Positions 22,490 to 33,800 of a DNA stretch of 64,000 nucleotides are shown here, in pieces. The position numbers were made by a program, and so were the translations under genes. The notes below the pieces were generated by a model. That model worked only from the letters and a program-made list of their open reading frames with translations, made no database searches and had not been told where the DNA came from. This DNA comes from Datisca glomerata. Lineage: Eukaryota; Streptophyta; Magnoliopsida; Cucurbitales; Datiscaceae. How positions within the stretch are numbered: the first letter of the stretch is position 1; every line of letters starts with the position of its first letter. Where the stretch lies: the NCBI GenBank assembly GCA_003255025.1, contig QANY01008913.1:295940-359939 (forward strand), read 5' to 3'.

Positions 22490-22565
22490 CAGGTCGGTTA
22501 CACGGACATCATGTAGTCATCGTGTCGACTACACGATGGTTATACAGACTTCGTATAGTCAACGT
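22490..22565. repeat. Second short array of the palindromic repeat
   Basis: Contains GGTTACACGGACATCATGTA, then GACTACACGATGGTTATACAG: the same palindromic words as the 21064-21366 array. Together the two flank the acidic remnant. Confidence 0.75.
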
Positions 22566-22670
22566 GTTCAAGAAGAAGAAGGGCATAAAATGATTTTGAA
22601 CATACATTATCTCCAACTACTGATCTCAAGAAGCTTTGTTCTTCTTCCTCCTCAGTAGGGACCATGGAAA

Positions 22671-22793
22671 GTTAAAAATTATAACCAATCTGCTTTCGTC
22701 ACGTAAGTTAAAAATTACAAGTTTACATAACACAATTAGATTGATGAATCTTGATAAGTTAAAAATTATAACCAATCTGCTTTTGTCACGTAA
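22671..22793. repeat. 36-bp direct repeat, two copies 87 bp apart
   Basis: GTTAAAAATTATAACCAATC begins both 22671-22706 and 22758-22793. One C/T difference was seen. Confidence 0.92.
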
Positions 22794-22814
22794 ACTTGTG
22801 ATGCATCACAAGTT
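22793..22814. repeat. Perfect 22-bp palindrome
   Basis: Arms AACTTGTGATG and its exact complement with no spacer, at the end of the second direct repeat. Confidence 0.9.
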
Positions 22815-23146
22815 ATGTTAAATAACATTACTTTTTTTTACTAATTGACACGTCATGTTCAATTGATGATATGACAACTGCCAACTCACTTAGCCTTAAA
22901 AACTTGAGCTAATAGTTGATTGACGTAGAATTATTTTTTAGAAAATAAGGAGAAGCCATGAGTAATTATCAAGTGGAGATGTTAGGACCTAACATTTCTT
23001 TGATTAGTTTTTTTTTTGGAAAAAGTACCCCGCAGCCTCAAATTATTATGGTTGTAGCCATTTAAACTTTTTATTTTTTAAGACGTTAAAGTTTCAAAAT
23101 GTTAATTGTCTGTCTAGGAAATTTTAAGAAAAATTATCACCTGTAT

Positions 23147-23818
23147 TAGAGGTGGCAAATGAGTCGGTTTGGCCCGTGAATCCACTCTCTTATATAAAAA
23201 ATTGAACAATTATACATGTAGTAAAGTTTGAACCATTTACCTTTCCCTTATAAGGGACACTCTTTACCAATAGACCAAGACAGCATTTGTTAAATATATT
23301 GTTTGAAATATATTCTTATTGTCTTTTAATACATTTTATCGAAACTTCAAACAATATACTTTTGAGATAAACTTATTTAATTAAATAAAAAATAATATTT
23401 TATTTTTTAAAATATGAAAAATTGGTTTCATGAAAACTTTAAAAAATATTAGTTTAATATTCCTAATATTTTTTGTTGTGTTAATCAGTATGAATTATGA
23501 ATTAGTTATTATTTTTTTAGATTTTACGTGAATATGAATATCACTAGTTTATGAATTTAATAAATAAAATAATAATTTTACTTATTATTACAAGTTTTTC
23601 TATTGAAATTTTAAAGTAATAAAATAAAATAATTATAAGAAAGTAACACGACTTCCATATAATTTAGTGATAATCCCTACACTTCATCTATTACCCACCA
23701 AGGTGACACTCTTCCTATCTATATTTTTGATGAATTAAATCACATTAAAGGGAGGGGAAACCAGCCTGTGAATCGCCTGGAAAGGCCTGGGCCCAGGCCG
23801 AGCCAGCTGCCATCCCTG
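23147..23818. mobile_element. Non-autonomous hAT element (MITE-like), 672 bp
   Basis: The left terminus TAGAGGTGGCAAATGAGTCG matches the right terminus read on the minus strand, CAGGGATGGCAGCTGGCTCG, with GGCCC further in on both. The flanks ACCTGTAT and CCTCGTAT are an imperfect 8-bp target duplication (an indel brings them closer). There is no transposase inside; the interior is AT-rich apart from the tRNA-like stretch at 23215-23282. Confidence 0.7.
23213..23282 (-). repeat. tRNA-like sequence, possible SINE head
   Basis: The minus strand starts TCTTGGTCTATTGGTAAAGA, like an A box, and about 45 bases later has GGTTCAAAC, like a B box. Base pairing is too poor for a working tRNA. It may be a diverged tRNA-derived retroposon head carried inside the hAT element. 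Confidence 0.35.
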
Positions 23819-23826
23819 CCTCGTAT

Positions 23827-24845
23827 CAACAAAATATCATTTTCTTATGATTTCAGAAACGATGATGATGAAATTGATGGATCTGGCTTCTTAGTTTAAT
23901 GAACGAACGAGATTGACTTTAAGAAAGGTAAAAAAGAAAAAAACAATCAAAACAGGAATATTTTAATATAAAAATAATCAACGCTGTTAGGCAACGACAG
24001 AGAAGCCTAATCTGAAATTGACATGGTTAAACAATAACAGTTGAAACTAGGTAAATCAGATTGGATGTATTCACACAAAGATGAAATTACATGCATATCT
24101 CATGCGTGCTATTATGCAAATTTTAATGGAAATTACAACATTTTCGAATTTATAGGTATAAATATTAAAAGTTAAAATGGTCACAACCCAATAATTTAAA
24201 TGAAATTATGCTATTATGTAATTTTAGTCCTTAAAATTTTATGTATGTCATTTTTGTCTAAAAATCAAAATTATTACTAATTTAGTTATTCTCTCAGGTG
24301 TTGTTAAACTATCGTGGCTCACGTAGAATGACATGCCCTTTTTTCATAAATTCAACCATATGCATTGTTTTTTATATTTTCAAACATGTAAAGCATACAT
24401 AACCTATGAAAGTTTAAAGAAAGTTAATAGAGACTAAATTGATAAAATTTGAAATTTTAAACATTATAATAATAAAAAGAATAATTTTAGAGTGATTAAA
24501 TGATATGATAATTTTTATGAATTATATTTAATGATTTATTAAAATAATTTAATAAAATAATCTATAAATAATTCACACCTTATTTAATTATTTAATTGAT
24601 GTATAATCAGTAATGAACTTTTAAAACTGAAAATGTAATATTTTGTATTTCACCATTTTGTATTTTTTTAAGCTTAAAATTAGTCTAATCGAAATGTCAA
24701 TTTTTGTTGCCAAAAAAAAATGTGCAGTAGAGCGAGATCGAGTTTTTCTTCTTCTGTTTTTCCCTTCACCCCAAGCTTTTTCTCGAGGCTTGGCAAATAC
24801 TAAGAACGGGTAATCTCTCTGGGAAGTGAAGAACCCAGCTAAGCC
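23827..24845. other. upstream region of the CDK8 gene
   Basis: No coding sequence seen. The last 120 bases before the ATG at 24846 are less AT-rich and probably form the 5' UTR. No convincing TATA box was found. Confidence 0.4.
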
Positions 24846-27800
24846 ATGGGAGATGGAAGCACCACCACCAGCAACAGACGTCTCCCGTCCAATACCAACA
24901 AACACAATAATAATAGTGGCGGGAACAACAAGCCCGAGTGGCTGCAGCAGTACGATTTAATTGGGAAGATTGGAGAGGGTACCTATGGTCTTGTATTCCT
25001 CGCTCGAATTAAGTCTTCAATGAATCGAGGAAAGTCTATTGCCATTAAGAAGTTTAAGCAATCTAAGGACGGCGACGGTGTCTCTCCCACGGCCATCCGT
25101 GAAATCATGGTACTCGTCCTCATTTTCTTTTCTTCAACTTTGATGTTTTCTCTTCTTTCGTTTGATTTTGCTATCTCCACTTGCTTTACGTGAAAATTGT
25201 GGACAAAGAGCATAATTTTTGGGTTTGAAGCCTTAGAAAGCAAAGAATTTTCTGCTTGTCGTGAGAAGTAATAAACCTACTATATTTATGCTTTTTTTAT
25301 TACTTATTTAGCTTTCAAATAAACGTGTTGATATCATTTGGTATCAGAGCTGTTTATGAGCAAAGGTCATGGGATGCATAGGCTTTGCAAATACGAGTTC
25401 ATATTACTAATTTTGTGAGTGTACTAAATAAACAGCAACCGTTTTACCAGTTGATTCTGCAAATAATTTTCACTTTAACTGTTTGTCTTCTACATTGTAA
25501 AATAAGATCAATGATACTGATTTTGCTGGTTAGCAGAGTCTTCCCATTTCTTTTTCCTCATCTGTCTGACACAATATCTGGGAACTAGTTTTTTTATCTT
25601 TGTAAAACCAAATTCTGTTGTTCTTTTTGAAATTAAATTGAGCGACAATCTTCATTTTCTTTAATCTGGTGAAAGTTGTTAATATTGTCAATAGTGATTT
25701 TGAGATTTCCTCTTATGGTTCAGTTACTACGGGAAATATCGCATGAGAATGTTGTAAAGCTTGTCAATGTTCACATCAATCATATGGATATGTCGCTGTA
25801 TCTGGCTTTTGATTATGCTGAACATGACCTTTATGTAAGTGTAGTCTTCTTTATTTCACTCTTTTATTTCCTGTATTTGGGACTTTCAGTTAGAATTGTA
25901 ACTGATTTGATTTGTCTTCATTAGTTGTTGTCTTTTGAGTCGGTTGCACATCCTTTATAGGACATGATTGGTTGAAATTTCTATAAAAATTATTATTATT
26001 CGCTTGTAACTACATTCTTTACTGAGGTAAGATCTTGAGCAGCTTGCTCACGGACATGGTCATGTGAGATTGCAAGATTCATTTAGTCTTCTCAACTGCA
26101 ACTACATTGTTTATTGAGGTTAAAAAAAGGTTAAACGTGAAAACACCCCATGCACATTGGTTGTTTTCCCATCATTCCCCTTTGTACAATTTTTTAGTGA
26201 ATTTAATACTAACTTTAATTTTGCAACGAATCCACCTGTCACAGAAAACCCACTAGTTTTAAAGTATCTCAACCTAAAAAACAATTTGATTCCAACCATT
26301 TAATACAAAATCCTACAAAAATAATTTGGATGATGAATTGATACAGAAAACACAGGACTTTCAGTTACATAACGGGCAGAACCAAAACATAATCTAACTG
26401 AAATGTCAAAGGAGTTTTAGTACATGAGGAACTCTTTCGAAGATGGTGAATAGGTTGAATAAGGAAACAAGTGCGAATGGTGTGCATAAAGATGCAAAAT
26501 TTAACAGATTTTGTGCAACAAGGGGTTTAATTACAAAGGTGCAGGTACTATTTGTTAAATCAGTTGTTGCAGGGGTATGATTGCAAAACAGCCAAGTGCA
26601 GGGGGTGTTTTAGCATTTAATCCAAAAAAATTAAAGTTAGGGAGAATGATATAGTAGGGAGTCAGAAATTCAATGCCATTGACAGGTTTACTGAACATAT
26701 TTATGGTGTACATTTGTATCAAAGGAAATTATAAGACATCACCGGGATAAGGTTAACAATTCCATCAATCAGTACACTGTGAAATCATTGCTCTGGCAGC
26801 TGCTTAACGGATTGAACTATCTCCATAGGCAAGTTTCAGGTTCTGATGTTTATCTTAAGTTCCCTGGCTGTCACTGCTACATTTACGCTAATACTCGTTC
26901 AATGTTGGCTGCAGTAATTGGATTATACATCGTGATTTAAAGCCGTCAAATATTCTGGTATAGCCCGACATTGCGTTCTCCTGGCACATTATTTCTTTTA
27001 CCTGATATTTCTTCGAGTGTATGTATTTTTTTTTGAACTGGCTTTGAGTGTAAGTATAGGCATATTATTTTTCTTCATAAATGGTTTGTCACCAGGTTAT
27101 GGGTGAGGGAGAGGAACAAGGACTAGTTAAAATAGCTGACTTTGGACTTGCAAGAATATACCAAGCTCCCCTTAAGCCATTATCTGAAAATGGGGTAAGG
27201 ACCTCTTGATTTCTTTCAACAATGTTGTTAATTTTTTCTGTTGGTTCACCCAATAATCCATGTCTGATTACATATGAGTAATTGGAATGTTAATCTCCAG
27301 AATGCATTCTGAGGCTGGATGCAACTTATAATTACTTGTTAAGATAATTAATGTGAACATTAGTTGTGGTGAGTGGGGAGTTACCACTTGGATCCTCAGT
27401 TTGAGATAATCTTTTTGGCATAATTCCTTGTTGAAAATGGTGCTACTCTGTAGTTATTTACGAATGAAAAGTGTGAAATAATAATATGACATGAAAAGCC
27501 TTTTTTTCCCAAAGTTTTTAACTAAGTGGAGATCTTATCGTAGTGAATGAAATAACACTAATAGACAAGATGGAAAATGGTTTAGCAATTCAATTATAAC
27601 TTAACTAGCAAAAGCATAAACGATCAAGGGAAAAGTGAAACACATTTTTTGAAAATGAATGCGCTCATTCTCATTGCAGCTGACATCCAATCTGCAAAAA
27701 ATTACAAGTGGGGGGGAATCATTTAACATATTTTCTTGATAGACTGCCGTAGAATGAGGAAGCCAAGGAATGACTTCTGATCCAAACTTGCTTTCTGGAC

Positions 27801-30800
27801 TGAGTCTAATTCTTCTGATATTCTCTTTCAACTTTCTAACATGCTTTCTTGATATGGTTTTCTAAGAAACAAGATTTTGTACTCGCAATGCTCACCAACT
27901 TAGAGAATAGACATGGTTAATTTAGTGAATTGCACTAATAACAAGTTATTTTTTATGCAGAACTTAGTGAAAGGCTTTATAACATTTCTAATGACCCTTT
28001 CTTATGTTCAAGATTGAATTATATCTATAATTTAAGTTGTTGACAAATGATTATATGTATTTGTATAATTTAATTTGAGAAGTATGTATATTTCTTTATT
28101 CATGATGGAAGAAAGAATCTTTACTTTGTACTTTTTTTATGTTTAACTGCAATAAAAATTATCTGTAAGTAGTTAATTAAGCTCACACTCATTTTTATAA
28201 GTGAGAATTTTTGTTCAAAGGTATTCAAACCCATTTAATCAAATCACATGGTTTTGGAACTTGTATGTCTATAGAAAGTTCTTTTGTTTTTGGCTTAGTC
28301 TCTTGGGTCTTCAATTATATTCAATTATTTGCTAACAGGATCTTAATTGGTTACTGTTTGCAGGTTGTTGTAACCATTTGGTATCGTGCACCCGAGCTGC
28401 TTCTTGGTGCGAAACACTATACAAGCGCTGTTGGTATCCATAATTCTGCATTCTTGATGTTATAGTGCTAGCACAGTCATTGTATGATCTGTTGCTTCAT
28501 TTGTAGGAACATCTTAAATGAGCAAGTATATTATTATCCCCTCTAATCGTGCTACAAGCTTAAAATGTTGATGCTTCAAGGTCTTTTTTTTTATAAGTAA
28601 GATTTGTATTAGAAAAGAAGACCTCGAGATAGGACAAATACAACCAAAAAGGAAATTATAAACACAAAAAATGAAGGCCATTCACCCAGCTTCAAGGTCT
28701 GACTTATCACATTGCTTACTTTAAAAGTCTGGGTGACTCTTAATATCTAATGTGATTTTCCTTCGTCACATATATAGTAGATATTGTGTATTCTGTCGTA
28801 GAATTTGTTGGAGTAAAGACTAGGTCTAACAACTTTAAAATGGAAGTCACACTTCGGAAAACTTCTGTAGTGAAAAAGATATAAATTTTATGATTAGGAC
28901 CCATAGTTTATGGAATCCTGGTCACTAAAAGGTGACTATCGATCTTGAACTGGTATGATATTCTGGTTTCAGTTTCGATTCCGAGAACAGTCCTTGATAA
29001 AGCGTATAGATATGTGGGCTGTTGGTTGTATCTTTGCAGAGCTTTTGACATTGAAGCCACTATTTCAAGGCGCGGAAGTCAAAGGAACTCCAAATCCTTT
29101 CCAGGTATAAAGGTTGTTTGTTGTGTGGTATGCCTCCATAGATTGTTGATTTCTCTGCTTAGATGTACAAGGCCAAACATGAGCAGTGTGTTTATAATTA
29201 ATGCTCATGAAATCTGCAGCTTGATCAACTTGACAAGATATTCAAGGTCTTAGGTAACTCACTGGTTTCTCTTTAATCAAGTTTTCTTCTTGCATGCGCT
29301 GCAAATTAATGTTATTTTATATATTATGAACGCAATAGGCCATCCCACGCTGGAGAAGTGGCCAACACTTGCAAATCTTCCACATTGGCAACAAGATTTA
29401 CAACATATTCAAGGGCATAAGTAGTAAGTAATTCACATGTACGGGAGTTCTATTTAAACTGTGACACACTCTTTCAGACAATAATTACTTATTGATTAGT
29501 CATCCAATATGCTATTCTTATATTTATTTATTTATTTTTCTTATGCTTAACTATTGTAATTGCTCAATGGTTTTGACAGTGACAGTCCTGGACTCTATAG
29601 TATTGTTCATCTTTCTCCGAAAAGTCCTGCATATGATCTTCTATCTAAAATGCTAGAGTAAGTAATTCTTATCAATTTAACAGAATTTAATTATATCACG
29701 TCATTGATAATTTTGCGGTGACGATTTATGAAAATGATGTTTTGTGAGCCGTGGAGATTATACCTACACAATGGTGCTAAATATTTTAAGCTAAAATTTG
29801 AAATTACATGTAGCTGAATGAGTGCTTCAAATGGAAAAGTTATTGGAGAAGAGAGGTGATTTTCTTATTTAGTTTAGACATATCAGTAAGAGGTGAAAAT
29901 TTCAGGGACTCCGTCAACGATCCGACATTTTCACTAGCCCCCAATAGTTCATATAATGCACAAAGACATCTCTCAGCTGAACTTCAGTTAGTTAAAGATA
30001 TCAGTTAGAGGTTAAAATTGGTAATTGGGGTTTTTTTTTTGTAATTATGTTTGAATTTTATACAGAATACTCTAATTTATTATACAGTTTTTGTCAATAG
30101 TTTTGAAGTTAAATATGGATATATTATTACATATTTTCTTTATTAAACGTGTGAAGATGACAATTATTAATCACAGAAATGAAAATGAACGGAAGTTTAA
30201 GTTAGAGGGAGGTCTCTGTGTATCATCTAAACTATCGGAGATGTTAAAAGTGTTGAAAACTTAAGGCAGGTCTAAAGTACTGACCAACAAACTAGGAAAA
30301 AGTTGATTTTTTCCTGAAGTCAGCACACAACAAAGAAGAAAGAGAAATCGAAAAGGCATGAGACATGATGCTAAAAAGTAAAAGCTATGAGAGGTTTGAC
30401 CAAAACCAGGATTTTACTGCCAAATAGTGGTTCTGTACAAATCTATACATTAACATGTCTATAAAGGACTGCCCGCTAGAAGCTAGTCCATTCCTCTCCT
30501 ATCGGACACACCGAAACAGCCACATCAGTGTTAAATCTCTATCTCTGCAAAAAGCACGTTTACAAGCATGCTTCCAACAGAATAAGTCCCTAGTGGACTG
30601 GGCATGGTATATGTTGTCTAGTGGAAATCCCTAGAACTTCCAAATCCTATTTATTGTCTCCGCATTCTCGCTTGAACTTCGGTGTGGTCATAAAATCTGA
30701 AAGTGTTGAAGAATGTTGTCTTACAAGGAAATATCTCCCTAATTAGAAAGATATCTCCTAGTCTGTTATTTGTGTGTTCTTACCTGGTTTATTTTCTTAT

Positions 30801-33800
30801 TCTATGCCTAGAATTAAGCTAATTTAGTATATAAAATATTTTGTACTTTTCCTTGTCTACACATACACCAGATCTTATTTCTGGACTCGACAAAAAAAAA
30901 GATCCATACATCAGGACAGATTGTAAAATCTTGAATTCTGAATTCAATAAAGGAAGAAAAGGTTTCTTCAGGAAGAGGGAAAAAGATGTACTGAACTATT
31001 TGCATTGTACTAGTTTCACCCTTTTTTTCCTCTGAACCTTCTTTGTACATTTTTCTATATTAATATAATTTCTATTTCTTATAAAAAAGTACTAGTTTTT
31101 CATCCTTGTCAAAGGGGACAAGGTTGAGGGCAAGCATTGACTAAAGTGCACGCTAGTGATATGAATATGTGATGGCAATAAATTTCCAGATATACATGTG
31201 TATGCTCATTGATCTTAAATTGAAACCTTTTAATTTCCACGCGTTGCATCATCAATGCAGATATGATCCTCGAAAGCGGATAACAGCAGCACAAGCTCTG
31301 GAGCATGAGTATGCCATCCCTTTTTATTGTTTACTCCATTTTGCTATTTCTTTGCATTCAGAATCATTTCCTTGATCTTATACCCATGAATTCATTTCAA
31401 TTATGTAATACAAACTGCATAGATAGTTATGGTCATTGAGTCATTGCATGTCCAACCTAACAGGTATGTTTTAATAACATTGACAGAGTGTGCCTGGTCT
31501 ATTCAATTTAAATGTGCTTCTTAGAAAGCTTAGCATCTGCCTATCTTCATTGTCAGGAATCTTTTGTTCAACTTCAAGCTCTTTTTAGCCTTGAGGTTTC
31601 GTTGAGCATTAATCTTATGTGTGCGTATATGTAGACACAAATGTGAAGTTATTAAACTTTGGGGTAAATACACCAACGCCCCTTTCTTTTGCCTTAATTA
31701 CATGAGCACCTGTATAGTTTCCAAACCTGCACAAACACCCCTCTAGTTTCACTTTAGCCAACACATAACTCAATAGTAAAATTTCCTTGACCACTAATAG
31801 GTCAATATTCTGTCATATTTCCAACTTTATTATCACGTATATGTAAGCGATTGACAATATGTGCAAAATAATTTATTTTTATTATTTTTGGATGAAATAT
31901 TGTAGAAAATCTTGAATAATTTTCTATATTTTGAATAGTATGTACAATGTAATTATATAGAGGATGGAGGAAATCATTTCCTCAAATCAAGCAACTAAAT
32001 ATCCCACTAATCTAGTAATCTAAATATAGGCAAAAACTAATAATCAGTAATATTAAAAAAAAAAACTAAATTACTCTATTCTAGGAAACTAGATAAACAA
32101 AATTTAAGCAACTGATTTCAAGAAATCAGGCACACGATTACGTATTTCCACACTCCCCCTCAAGCTAGGTTGTAGATGTTGAGTAAACCTAGCTTGGAAA
32201 TTAGATCTTCAAATGTCTTCCCTGGCAAAGCTTTTGTCAAAATGTCTGCTGTCTGCTGACTGGTCAGGATGTACTGAAGTGATATGGTGTTGTTTTCAAT
32301 ATTCTCTTTGATAAAGCGTTGATCCATTTCCACATGCTTTGTTATATCATGGTGCACTGATTTTTGGTTATGCTGATTGCTGATTGATTGTCACAAAACA
32401 CTTTCATAGATCCCGAGATAGGAACTCCTAGTTCACCAAGCATTCTTTTCAACCAAATTCCTTCACAAATACCATTTGCAAGGGCTCTAAATTCTACTTC
32501 AGTGCTGCTGCGAGATACTACTGATTGTTTTTTACTTCTCCAAGTAACTAAATTACCCCAAAACATAAATGCAATAACTTGAGGTTGATCGCCTGTCAGT
32601 TACAGAAACTGCCCAATCTGCATTAGTGAGTATTTGGACTTCCTTGTTTGCTGACTTTTGGAAGAACAATCCTTGTCCTGGTGTCATCTTCAAATACCTC
32701 AGAATTCTGTATACTGCGTGCATGTGTTTCTTCTGTTGGGTTGTTCATGAATTGACTTACCACGCGTATAGCAAAGCTAATGTGTGGTCTAGTATGAGAT
32801 AGATATATAAGTTTCCGAACTAGTCTTTGATATCTCCCTTTGTCAATAGGTGTACTACTATCTTTGCTACCCATAGGAGTGTCAGTTGGTTTACATCCAA
32901 GCATTCCGGTCTCTTTCAAGAGATCCAATACATACTTTTATTGAGGAATTGAAATTCCTCTCTTAGATCGGGCTACTTCCATGCCGAGGAAGCATTTTAG
33001 ATTGCTCAAATCTTTGATCTCAAATTCTTTAGCTAGAAAGCTTTTGAGTTTTAGAATTTCTTCATCACGATCTCTAGTTAGAATAATATTATCGACATAC
33101 ACGATGAGTATTACTTTCTTTCCTGAAGGTGAATGTTTGACATAGTATGGTCTGTTTGGCACTGATCATACCTAACCTTCTTTACATCCTTGGTAAACTT
33201 GTCAAACCATGCTCTTGGTGACTGTTTGAGTCTGTATGAAGACTTCTTGAGTTTACAGACGTTGCTGTGATTAGCTGGAGTATCAAAACCAGGAGGAATT
33301 TCCATGTACACTTCCTCTTCAAAATCACCATTCAGGAACACATTCTTCACATCTAGCTGATAGAGAGGCCAATCAAGGTTGGAAGCAAGTGAGAGCGGAA
33401 CCCGAACGGTATTGAGTTTGGCTACAGGAGCAAAAGTTTCTTGGTAGTCAATTCCATAGGATTGTGTGAACCCTTTAGCTTAGACGAGCCTTGAATCTGT
33501 TGATACTTCCATCTGAATTATGTTTGATAGTGAAAATCCACTTGCAGCCTACGTGGTGTTTTCCCGGTGGCAGATCAGACATCACCCAAGTCCCATTCTT
33601 GTCTAGAGCTCGAATTTCTTCCAAAAGAGCTTCCTTCCATTTAGGTGTGCTAAGAGCTTCATGTATTGATCTTGGAATCTGTGTTCTGTCAAGGGTATCG
33701 ACAAAAGCACGGTGACTTTGTGACAATCTCCCATACGAGATAAAATCATAAATTGGATGATTAGTGCAAGATCGAGTGCCTTTTCTCGAAGCAATAGGTC

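Noticed and set aside
23213..23282. A functional tRNA gene
   Set aside because: A- and B-box-like words are present but acceptor and anticodon stems do not pair acceptably by eye.
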